Shown: piece by piece, positions 56,042-64,000 of the stretch | How positions within the stretch are numbered: the first letter of the stretch is position 1 | Layout of the letters: each line of letters opens with the position of its first letter | Source of the DNA: Nigrospora sphaerica | Taxonomy: Eukaryota; Ascomycota; Sordariomycetes; Amphisphaeriales; Apiosporaceae | Assembly: GCA_018287875.1 (NCBI GenBank) | Contig: JAGVVL010000001.1 | Location: 8,246,001-8,310,000, forward strand | Length of the DNA stretch: 64,000 nt | Direction: 5' to 3' | Translations under genes and position numbers: made by a program | The notes under the pieces: generated by a model | Database searches by the model: none | Told to the model about the DNA's origin: nothing | The model's input: the letters and a program-made list of their open reading frames with translations, nothing else

Positions 56042-57649
56042 ATGACGCCGAAGCAGAGAAAATACGCACGCGGGAAAAGCGAGGAGCGGCCCTCTTGTTC
56101 ACCGTCGTCCAGCCTTACGAATCGGTCAGATGGCACAGACTCTCGACAGAATGAAGGCCATCAGAGCCCTCGTCTGTTCGGTACTATGCGCCACAGGCTT
56201 CACATGGCATCTCAATGGCGCATCCCCTCACTGCCCTTCACCAACAGAACACCAGATTCTGTGGCCCCTTCCGTCACATCCTCAACATCCGGCACCACGT
56301 CGCGCTTCAAGAGGCTCTCCTCCTCTCTCCGAGGAAGGACTCCTGGTAGTCCGGCTCAACCCTCCTTGGAAGTAACAAGAAAGGCACCCTCCACGGTTCG
56401 GGGCCCTCGATCCCGGCCTCGCGTAAAGATCCCCGGGGAGGCTCGGCGCAGTATCAGTGGCCCGAGTGCAATTCCCGTCGAAAACGAGCCGAACACGACG
56501 CCAACGCAGCTCGAAGAACTCTCCGGTTCGTGCCCCCCTCGCTTGGAGACCACTACTGGAATGGATTTCGGGCAGTCTCTTATGGGCGGTAGTTGGTCAA
56601 GTGAGTCCCATACTGTTTTATCAGCCATCCTATAGCAAGTTGGTAATATACAATTCACATCTGTTGTTGAGAACTAACAACTCGCAGTGTTAGAAACGGT
56701 CACCCTACATCCGGAATCTCAGACGACCGAGGGACTGTCGCCCGCTCCGGTGCCAAGGAATTCGCTGCCCCGGTTGCCTGTCAGAATCAAGCCGCAGGCA
56801 AAGCCCGAGAAGAATACTTTTAGCAAGGAAGTCTCCCCTTCAGCCCGCACTGATGATACACCTTTAGAACCGCAAGGAAAAGCAAGAGGGGGTGAGGATC
56901 CTGGCGAAAAGGGAAAGAAGTCCCACGTCATGACGAGCCGGCCTCCGGTTACCTGGCTCGACAGAATCCTTGAGACTTCTTCCGATTTACGGGGCCGTTC
57001 GCCGCAGAGGTATCGTCAGCAGCGGGTCGACTGGCTGCTCAGATCACTTGAATCGAAAAGACGCCGCGATCCGCTGTGCCGGACCCTTGGTTCGAAGGGA
57101 TTTCGCTGTCAGCTGCACAAAGCGGCCCCAAGATTCGCGGCTTCCCCCTGCTTGGCCAGTGCTCTTCCCTGGGATCCGCGTCTCGGAATCTACGACTTCG
57201 AATTAGCAGAGCTGGCTCGCCTCATGGGCGCTTTGGAGCCTCAACACCGCTCGTCCATCGAGTCTGAGTTACCACGCCTTCTTGGCCATCATCTTTACTC
57301 CCAGTTCCTTGGGATTTATCTGATGGATGAGGAGGATTGGAAACCCCTAGGTTTGAGCATGTCTCCTCCCTATCTCCCTTAGGCCAGCGAGGCAGAGACG
57401 AAAGCAGACTCCTCATCCCGCTGCAAGGCGGAGAATACACCGAACAAGGTAAAAGCGGGAAAAGGTCCTCCTTTCAGAAGCGGGGGAGGGGCGCCTCCTT
57501 GGCTCGAACCCTTTCCTTTATCGAATATTGCCAACGAGCAGTGCCAGCCGGCCAACGCAAACAAACCCCCTTCTCCGGCCCCATTATGGTACACACCTCC
57601 GCCTCTAGAAGAGGATGAAGACCTCATGATGGCGTCAAGGCTTGGATGA
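56042..57649 (+). CDS. Orphan protein of unknown function
   Basis: Two exons are well supported: 56042-56600 and 56688-about 57350, joined by an intron with a GTGAGT donor, a CTAAC branch site and a CGCAG acceptor. The frame then meets TAG at 57380-57382 but stays open and protein-like for a further 88 codons to TGA 57647-57649, so I infer a second intron, tentatively 57351-57395 (45 bases, donor GTTTGA), giving 491 residues. The N-terminal half is Ser/Pro/Arg/Thr-rich and basic. The more ordered part lies at about 275-410, with WLDRILETSSDLRG, QQRVDWLLRSLESKRRRDP and LAELARLMGALEPQHRSSIE. The tail is Pro-rich and ends acidic (LEEDEDLMMASRLG). No domain recognised. Codon use is less GC-biased than in nearby genes. 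If the second intron is wrong, the gene ends at 57382 or is broken. Confidence 0.6.
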
Positions 57650-58547
57650 AGGGTATGATGGTATTCGTATTGCGGAGCGTCGGGATGATGGGGGCAAGGG
57701 GCGGGCCGGGAAGAGTTCGGGGGGCCCCGGGGCGGTCTGACAGAAAGACCACCAGTGGCCAGACGTGTTCACTCTTTTTGATAGCTAACCTCGGTGCTCA
57801 TAGTTAACACACTGGCCAATACTTTACAAGTCTACCTCTGGTAAGCATGAGTTGGCTGTACCAGTTTGTAACCACGTGAAGGTGGCAGAGATCTACCAGC
57901 AACGGCACCGCCGTGGCGGTCTTAACGTTTTCCATTGCCTCTTCAGCATCGGTGTGGTGCAACTGCGAACGGAATATCATTCGTCCAAAACACATGTATG
58001 GGTTAGCTTGTGCGACATAGGAAAGGGGGGCCAGCGTTCACATGCACCTCGCTCCGAAACGTAAGGCAGAGTAATTTTGGGCGCCCATTCGGTGGAGACC
58101 AGTCTCGTCCTCAGTGCCTAGTGTTTAATTGAAAGCAGTCAATCTCGAGATAAAGACCCCATATCGCGATGGCTTTGCGAGACGTATCCCGGATGGCCCC
58201 CTGGAGCATCCTACCTAAACCAATCCTGGCCGGCCAGTCAACCAGCTCACTAGCAACGCCTCTCCCGGACCCCGGGATTTCGCTTTCCTATTTAGATCGC
58301 TAATAATCGAACGTCCATCGTGTGGGCGCTCGCGTTCGGTGTGCCCGTTGCCCCTCCTCATAGCTGTGGTATCAACGCACGTGTGAAGCGACGCCGACAT
58401 GCATGGCCTGACCCGAGCCTATGGCCACGACCGGTTCGTGCACGCCGCATACTTCCTCCTCGGACGGACTAGCCCGGTCTTCTGCGGCCCTTTGTGTACG
58501 GTCTGGTCAGCGTCTTGGGCCGGGCCGGCGGGGCCGGAGCGACCTCG
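57650..58547. other. Intergenic region between two orphan genes
   Basis: About 0.9 kb. No gene is supported. On the minus strand near 57820-57880 a short stretch reads VTNWYSQLML and resembles part of the orphan gene to the right; see findings. Confidence 0.5.
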
Positions 58548-59867
58548 TCACTGGTGGAGGTATCGGAAATGGACAGGCTCGCCGCGAGGTTCGTGGGCTC
58601 GGCCGCTTCCGGCCCTCCGCTTGCCGGCAACGGAGCCGTCTCTTCCCCCCCCCTCCTTCCGTTCCTGCCTCTTGTTCTTCCGGGTCTCGGGAGCCGGCGT
58701 CTGCGGCCTTCTCTTCCGCTTGGTCGCCTCCGTGGCCGCCTTTGTCATCGTCGTCGTGGCCGCCGCCGCCGCCTCCTTTTCCCGCGCCCGCTGCAGTGCC
58801 ATGACCTTCTTGCCCGCCTGCATATTGGCGACGCAGTCCTCGACCACCAGCGGCTCCACCAGGGCCGCCCACGTCACGCCCGGGTGCCCACCCCCGTACC
58901 TCTGGCCGCGAAAGCAGTCACCGACTTCGGGAAGGGCAGTGGCGATGGGGGATTCGTTATCCCCGTTGCAGTTGTCGTCGCTGGCGAGGGCAGGGCTGCC
59001 CGCGCCGTGGCCACCGTCGACGCCGCCGGTGTCCTCCTCGGCTCCCTCATGGTTGATGGGCGTCCAGCCTGAGGGATGACATGAGGGCGGCGGCGCTGGG
59101 ACATGGTTGTCGATGTCGGACGGGGTGTGGTCAGGATCAGGGGCTAGGGCCTCTCTGGGCTTGCTGGGTCCTGGCGGGCTTGAGTGAATTCGGTCGGCGG
59201 CTGTCTTGGGCAGGGCCGGCGGGCTAGCCATCCGCAACGCAGTGGAACGATCCCGGAAAGAGGGTCGACGGGCCGCAGGCGGCGGCGTGAGCTCGTCGTC
59301 CTGGACTATGGTGATCGACTTAACCTTGGCGGGCGAAAGGTGGGAAATGCCCCTTTCCACCGCCTCGTCCAATATCTCGCGCAGCGCGGCCGGGTGCTCA
59401 ATCCTCTCGCCGTAGAGAATCACATGGCTGTACCAGTTTGTGAGGCCATCGACCTCGGCGTCTCGCAGGGTGAGGATCAGTTTCCTGCGCTTGGCCCGAA
59501 TGTCGGCGTTCGCGTTGTCCTCATCGACGGGGGACAGGGCTGCATGGAGGCGTTTCGTCCCGCCCTGACGCTGTTTCGTGGCTATTTTGGTCACGGACGA
59601 GTTCTTGGGATTCTGGGTAGGAAGTAGCCCGCCGTGACGCTGTGCTGTTGTCGACGGCTCCTTGAGGTCCCAGGCAGCAGGAGAGGAAGCTGCGCTGCTG
59701 GAAAGGCGGCTCTCCGCGCAAGAGTCGGCGATCTTATCTTCGACTGCTGCGACAAGAGTCCTCGGCGGAACAACCTTCTCCGGCCGTTCTACAATGTCAT
59801 TGCCGCAGCCATGCGAGAGGAACGCCGGTGAGGCCATTTGGGGCGCCGGTGACGATGGTTTTTGCAT
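58548..59867 (-). CDS. Orphan basic, probably nuclear, protein
   Basis: A single open frame on the minus strand from ATG 59867 to TGA 58548-58550 gives 439 residues. The frame is open for a further 14 codons upstream without an ATG, so an upstream exon is possible; another in-frame ATG lies ten codons downstream of the chosen start. The best candidate for a folded segment is at about 125-185: IRAKRRKLILTLRDAEVDGL, then TNWYSHVILYGERIEHPAAL and EILDEAVERGISHLSP. A predicted helix near the end (MQAGKKVMALQRAREKEAAA) is followed by a bipartite-type basic cluster, TKRKRRPQTPAPETRKNKRQ, suggesting nuclear location. The remainder is Pro/Ser/Ala-rich. I recognise no family. Confidence 0.55.
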   Translation of the reverse strand: MQKPSSPAPQMASPAFLSHGCGNDIVERPEKVVPPRTLVAAVEDKIADSCAESRLSSSAASSPAAWDLKEPSTTAQRHGGLLPTQNPKNSSVTKIATKQRQGGTKRLHAALSPVDEDNANADIRAKRRKLILTLRDAEVDGLTNWYSHVILYGERIEHPAALREILDEAVERGISHLSPAKVKSITIVQDDELTPPPAARRPSFRDRSTALRMASPPALPKTAADRIHSSPPGPSKPREALAPDPDHTPSDIDNHVPAPPPSCHPSGWTPINHEGAEEDTGGVDGGHGAGSPALASDDNCNGDNESPIATALPEVGDCFRGQRYGGGHPGVTWAALVEPLVVEDCVANMQAGKKVMALQRAREKEAAAAATTTMTKAATEATKRKRRPQTPAPETRKNKRQERKEGGGRDGSVAGKRRAGSGRAHEPRGEPVHFRYLHQ

Positions 59868-61475
59868 TCTGCGAGATGCAGCACGGCCAACAAGAGGAAC
59901 ATCCGCCAAAACAAAGGTACCTTTGCTGGTATACCACCTGAAGGGTGTTGCTCAGGACTATATCTTGCTGGGAAGCAAACCAGTGTTGCCTGAAGCCGAC
60001 GCAGGGCAAAAAGGTCGGGACTGAGTGACTTGACCCTTACAAGCGGCCGAAAAATACCGGAACCTGCTGTCAGAATGTCGCCACACCTTTCTCAGTATAC
60101 GAGGATTGCGCGATACGCTCACGTATAGGCGGCAGACTGAGCGTAGGAGCTCTACTGATGCGGATGCTGCAACATGGGTCGTAACGGTGAGCGCCTCAAT
60201 TCGGGAGATGGTAGCGTACGGGAAGCAGAGAAGATGCCGAGGGTAGGCAGCGGAAATAATGCCGCAGAGGCACACTGCCAACAACACTGTTGGGTCGCAA
60301 GACCTACAAGGCCTGCTAGCCGTCCTCGAGGTCGGTTAGTAAACATTGTTGTTGCCATGTTGGGCGCAAGTCTTGTTGTTGCGGTTTGGTGTCGACGGCA
60401 AGCCCAGTCCCTCTCGCCTCCAGGAATGGAACGCCATTGTCTTTCAAGAGGATTGTTGGAATGGTATTCCCGTCCTCTGTATGGCGGACTCGCCCCATTC
60501 TCTTTCACGTCCCGTCGAGGCCGCAAGTTCTGCATATTACTTTGCCCTAGGACGCACCTGGGGCTGCGAATGGCCCGAGAAGCAGACGGAATATGCCGCG
60601 GCAGGTAGTCCGAGTTTCAGGTTAGTGTAGGGCAGTTTTCATTGTAAGTACTTATTCAGTCTCTGATGCCCGAATAGTATCCAGGGCAATCCGAGAAACC
60701 CAGAAGTGACGGCACTTTGCCATGCAGTGATCGAAATCGGCCGCAGCACAGGCGTGGCAAGACTGAACGATGGTAGCTACCACCACCATGGGTCTGTAGC
60801 TCACAAATGCTCGGGATATCATTTCCTAAGACTCTTGGTGTTTTCAAGGGAATCTCCTATGAAGGAGCGGCATCCTGTGGGACATTCTCTTGGAAGGTAT
60901 ACAGGCTGGGTACCAAGCCACTCAACTTGTCATACCGGCTGGGTATCAAGTGACAAAGGCAAAGGTAGCCAGTCACTTCAAAAGGGAAAAGACGCATCCG
61001 GAAGGACTGGAAAAGGGCACACGAGAATTGCCTTGGCGTAGGGAAGGTGGTAGTTGAACGGCGATCAAGTCGCTTGTAAGTGACGTGACGTTACGTGACG
61101 CGACTTCGCCAGCTGCGACCAACCGCCAGCTCTCCCCCAAATGCCAGCAACGACGACATCCCCTACAGCGTCACCGCGCGCGTGCTACACCCACAAAGCG
61201 AACTCCGGGAGCTACACACCGGACAGACCAGCCGAAGCTTCCCGGCCCAACCAACAGTGCCGATTCCCTCATCTTTTTCTCCTCTCGACGCGCCTTAGGG
61301 GAAAGAGCAAAAGCAGCGGCGACAGAACAGAAACGGTCCGGACTTTACACCTACTCCCACCCCCCTCTCCTCCCTTCGAGCCGCCTGCGTACCGGGGACC
61401 AAGAACACCCACAGCCACAGCCACACCCAACCGCCCGTCCACCACCGTCCCCAGGCCAAACGACGAAGAACGAAC
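59868..61475. promoter_or_regulatory. Divergent intergenic region, orphan / Atg43-like
   Basis: 1.6 kb between divergent starts. Open frames of 110-145 residues occur on both strands at 60150-60610 but overlap each other and match nothing I know. At 60895-60960 an imperfect direct repeat of GGCTGGGTAYCAAG occurs twice. The last 350 bases are C-rich leader sequence. Confidence 0.5.
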
Positions 61476-62070
61476 ATGGCGTCGGTACCCACGCAGGTCG
61501 CCGAGACGGTGCAGACGGCGCACATCAAGCGGGACCCGTCGCCGGCGCACGACGTGAACCCGTCGACGGCGGGGTCGACGGTGCGGCCGGCCTCGGCCGA
61601 CCACGACGCGCTGCTGGACCTCGACGACGACGACGACGACGAAATCCCCGTCTCGGTCCTGCGGCCCCAGCCCCGCAAGGCCAGCTTCCCGCCCATGCCC
61701 GACCTGCGCTTCGAGCAGAGCTACCTCAACTCGCTGCGCGATGCCGATACCTGGTGGAAGATTGCCTGGATCACCGTGCGGGACCAGGTACGTTTCCTTT
61801 TTTGCCCTCTCGTCATCGCCCCGTGGCGCTGCGGTGGTAGTAGACCCCGCATTGTCATTGGGAATTGGCTAATGCGAACGCGCGCGTGCTCACCGCCGAC
61901 AGATGATGATGCCCTTGGCCCAGGGCGTTCTCTACAACCTGGTCTTAGCCGGCTGGGGTTACTGGAACCGGAACGCGCAGTACAGCGGCAGCAGTGCCGG
62001 CGCCCGGCTACGGCGTTGGTGGTACGAAGTGAACCACTGGCCCATTCCCACCAAGACCAAAAAGGCGTAG
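61476..62070 (+). CDS. DUF1770 / Atg43-like small protein
   Basis: Two exons, 61476-61787 and 61903-62070, give 159 residues. The start gives MASVPTQVAETVQTAHIKRD. A run of Asp (about 50-56) is followed by the motif block RKASFPPMPDLRFEQSYLNS and WWKIAWITVRDQ, then after the intron MMMPLAQGVLYNLVLAGWGY, a hydrophobic segment that could cross a membrane, and WWYEVNHWPIPTKTKKA. This matches my recollection of the fungal DUF1770 family. Its fission yeast member Atg43 is a mitochondrial outer-membrane mitophagy receptor; whether this protein has that role is an inference. Converges with the gene at the right edge. Confidence 0.78.
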
Positions 62071-62635
62071 TAGTAGGTAGTCGAAGCGCTGTCCGGGGCC
62101 GAGACAGACCGCGGGCCTCATGCCCCGAGGGAAGGGCGGCCGTTAAGTGTTCAATACGAGGCAAAGGACGGAGGGGAACATCACATCGCGCGGGAGGGGG
62201 AACAGTAGAACGGGGCAAAGCTCTTGCTTGTATCATGATGACAACGCCTACCGGGCATTCCCCGAGAAGACGGACTATGGCCCATCTAAACCGTCTGGGT
62301 GATCCGTGTTAGGCGGCCAAAGCATACCGGCGGCAATATAGACCTACGTGAACCCACCGCCGCGGCAACACCGACAGGATAACTCCCGGCCGGCCCACCG
62401 GATGCGCCCTTGACCATAATGCTCTCGGAGTCCTCCATCACCCGGGCGAGCCCGGCTCTTTCGACCGTCGCCCGTCTATTGCTGTACAGCCGCCCCCCGC
62501 GAATCCGCCCGCAGTTGGTTGCCTGCAGCAGAACGCCTCCAAGAACACCGTACGCCCGCAAAACCCATAGCAAGCAGCGAGCCGCGCCTCCCCCCCGTCG
62601 CCGCTGATACCGTCATTGTACACACCGCAGTGGCT
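62071..62635. other. Convergent gap, Atg43-like / right-edge gene
   Basis: 565 bases between two stop codons. Only 3' UTR sequence is expected; nothing else is seen. Confidence 0.6.
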
Positions 62636-63934
62636 CTACTCGCCCGACAGGGCGCCGACAGGCTTCGCCAGGGCGAGGCCGTGCTGCAGCTTGTCCGGGC
62701 TTTCCCTATAAGCCAAGGACGTGGGCTGCAGAGAAGCGGCCGCTGGCGTCAGGGGCGGTGCCTGCGCCGTGATGGCCGAAGCCGCCGGAAGGGACGGTTC
62801 CGGGGTACTCTGCTTCTGAGGCGCCGCTGTCTTGGGCGCGACGAAAATGGCATCCTCGGTTTTCTGCCCTTTTCCCGCAGGGGTCGGCTCCGTCTCGGCG
62901 TCGGCGCCGTTGTAACGGAACTTTTCCAAGTCCAGCTTGATGCCGCCCCCCTCTTGCTGGGGTACCTTGAGCTTCACGACCATGGACTTGGGGCTGTCGT
63001 CCAGGTCCGTGTCTTCGTCTGCCATCTCCACATCCTCGTCCGACTCATCCTCCGCCTCGCTCTCCTCGTCGGGCACGTGGTCGTCCTCATCTTCGTTGAG
63101 ATCCGGCTCGCTCTCATCCTCGTCATCGTCGCCCGACTTGTAGCCCCGTCGTGTTTTGGCGGATGGTGCCCAGCCGTTGGTTCCGTGGTTCACCGCGGCC
63201 GCTCGGCGGGGGCGGCCTGTGGGTCCCACCGACGACTCTTTGGAGGCAGCTCTGGTGTTGTCCTCCCGCTCGGGGCTGGTGGTCACGAGGTTGTTGGCGG
63301 CATCTACCGTCATGCGCGAGGGCGCCTTGACCTGACGGCCACTCGCCGTCGTCAGAGGGCCGATGGGCTCGGCTGGTGTGTTGCTGCCCGTGGTGCGCGC
63401 AGACCGGCGGTTGCCAGTCGAGTCGGACAGGAATTCATCGTCGTCCGAGTAGGTGTACTTCATACGTTTACCTCTCGTGCGACCTTCGTACATGGAGAAG
63501 CCCGGCTCGGGGCGCTTGAAGCGCTCCTTCTGCGCCTGGCGGTACTCGCGGCGCTTGCGCTTCTCGAGCGTGGCCTCGAACCGAGGCACGGCCGACTGCA
63601 TCTGCTGGGCGAGTTTTCGGGCCCGGGGGCCTCCGTCGACCGAGATCAGCTTATCGATGAGGGCGTTGAGCTCGTCGATGTTGCCTGCCACGCTCCACCA
63701 CGTCCTGTTGAAACCGGCGGGGTTGCTCTCGCGATAGACACGGAAAGCAGTGTCGTCGAGGCCTTCGACGAGGAAGTATCGGCGCTTTTCGCTGTCGGAA
63801 CCCCAAGGCTGGACCGAGAGGGGTTGGTTGAGGTCGTCTTCACGGCGACTGCCCTTGTAGGACTGGTTGATGATACTCCGGACCACTTCAGACGAGGAGA
63901 GCGTCCACAGGATGAGAGTCCGTAGTAGGGTAAG
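62636..63934 (-). CDS. Probable chromatin-remodelling accessory protein, last exon (5' part outside window)
   Basis: A minus-strand exon from an acceptor (GAACAG) at 63935-63940 to TAG 62636-62638 codes for 432 residues; 63935-64000 is intron, and the gene continues past the right edge. The exon opens LTLLRTLILWTLSSSEVVRS, then LSVQPWGSDSEKRRYFLVEG and FNRTWWSVAGNIDELNALID. This order of a helical box, a W/G-x-D-x-x-R-R-Y-F strand motif and a tryptophan box is like the WHIM region of ISWI-partner and RSF1-type proteins. A basic helix (RKRREYRQAQKERFKRPEPG) follows, then a basic/Ser region, a long acidic stretch (about 260-310) and a Pro/Ala tail. The link to chromatin remodelling rests on the WHIM-like pattern only. 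Confidence 0.72.
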   Translation of the reverse strand, partial: LTLLRTLILWTLSSSEVVRSIINQSYKGSRREDDLNQPLSVQPWGSDSEKRRYFLVEGLDDTAFRVYRESNPAGFNRTWWSVAGNIDELNALIDKLISVDGGPRARKLAQQMQSAVPRFEATLEKRKRREYRQAQKERFKRPEPGFSMYEGRTRGKRMKYTYSDDDEFLSDSTGNRRSARTTGSNTPAEPIGPLTTASGRQVKAPSRMTVDAANNLVTTSPEREDNTRAASKESSVGPTGRPRRAAAVNHGTNGWAPSAKTRRGYKSGDDDEDESEPDLNEDEDDHVPDEESEAEDESDEDVEMADEDTDLDDSPKSMVVKLKVPQQEGGGIKLDLEKFRYNGADAETEPTPAGKGQKTEDAIFVAPKTAAPQKQSTPEPSLPAASAITAQAPPLTPAAASLQPTSLAYRESPDKLQHGLALAKPVGALSGE

Positions 63935-64000
63935 CTGTTCGCGCGGCCCAAGTCAATATACAGCCAGTGCGCAAGGCAGTCGCGGAGGGACGGGGAATGC

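Noticed and set aside
60152..60608. Overlapping frames of 127 and 144 codons on opposite strands
   Set aside because: They occupy the same DNA, neither has a recognisable domain or intron, and I cannot choose either as coding.

Overview
This is nuclear DNA of a filamentous ascomycete (Pezizomycotina), most likely a sordariomycete and perhaps Hypocreales. The genes are monocistronic and split by short spliceosomal introns (about 50-190 bases, donors such as GTANGT or GTGAGT, CTNAC-like branch sites). Third codon positions of the housekeeping genes are strongly GC-rich. ATG101 is present; filamentous fungi have it and budding yeast lacks it. All products were identified by eye from translated motifs, not by database search.

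Layout, left to right. 0.4-11 kb holds the DYRK-family kinase YAK1, an RRM protein, ribosomal protein uL2 and adenosine kinase. 11.8-22 kb holds an Est1/SMG-type protein, a ZNF511-like zinc-finger protein, the splicing factor BUD31, complex I subunit NDUFA6 and RNA polymerase I/III subunit RPC19. 22-30.7 kb is a gene-poor stretch with tandem repeats and homopolymers, ending at a protein of unknown function (30.7-32.1 kb). 35.4-37.0 kb is a Hal4/Sat4-type kinase, followed by a second gene-poor stretch of 9 kb. 46.2-55 kb holds a CaMKK-type kinase, TRAPP subunit Bet5/TRAPPC1, the peroxisome biogenesis factor PEX3 and the autophagy factor ATG101. 55-60 kb carries two genes of unknown function and a possible third, with more relaxed codon use than their neighbours. 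61.5-64 kb holds a DUF1770/Atg43-like protein and the 3' end of a probable chromatin-remodelling accessory protein that runs off the right edge.

Most genes sit in head-to-head or tail-to-tail pairs. Head-to-head pairs share one intergenic promoter region: RRM/uL2, Est1-like/ZNF511, BUD31/NDUFA6, CaMKK/TRAPPC1 and PEX3/ATG101. The genes do not form one pathway. Themes are nutrient and stress signalling (YAK1, Hal4-like, CaMKK), gene expression (uL2, RPC19, BUD31, Est1-like) and organelle or autophagy biology (PEX3, TRAPPC1, ATG101, Atg43-like, NDUFA6).

I found no convincing new multi-gene system, rRNA, tRNA, CRISPR array or intact transposon. The items most worth a second look are: a mitochondrial-type in-frame N-terminal extension upstream of adenosine kinase; the 55-60 kb block of unrecognised genes, one interrupted by an in-frame TAG; and a TAGGTA-type motif, with a palindromic copy, scattered through the gene-poor stretches.
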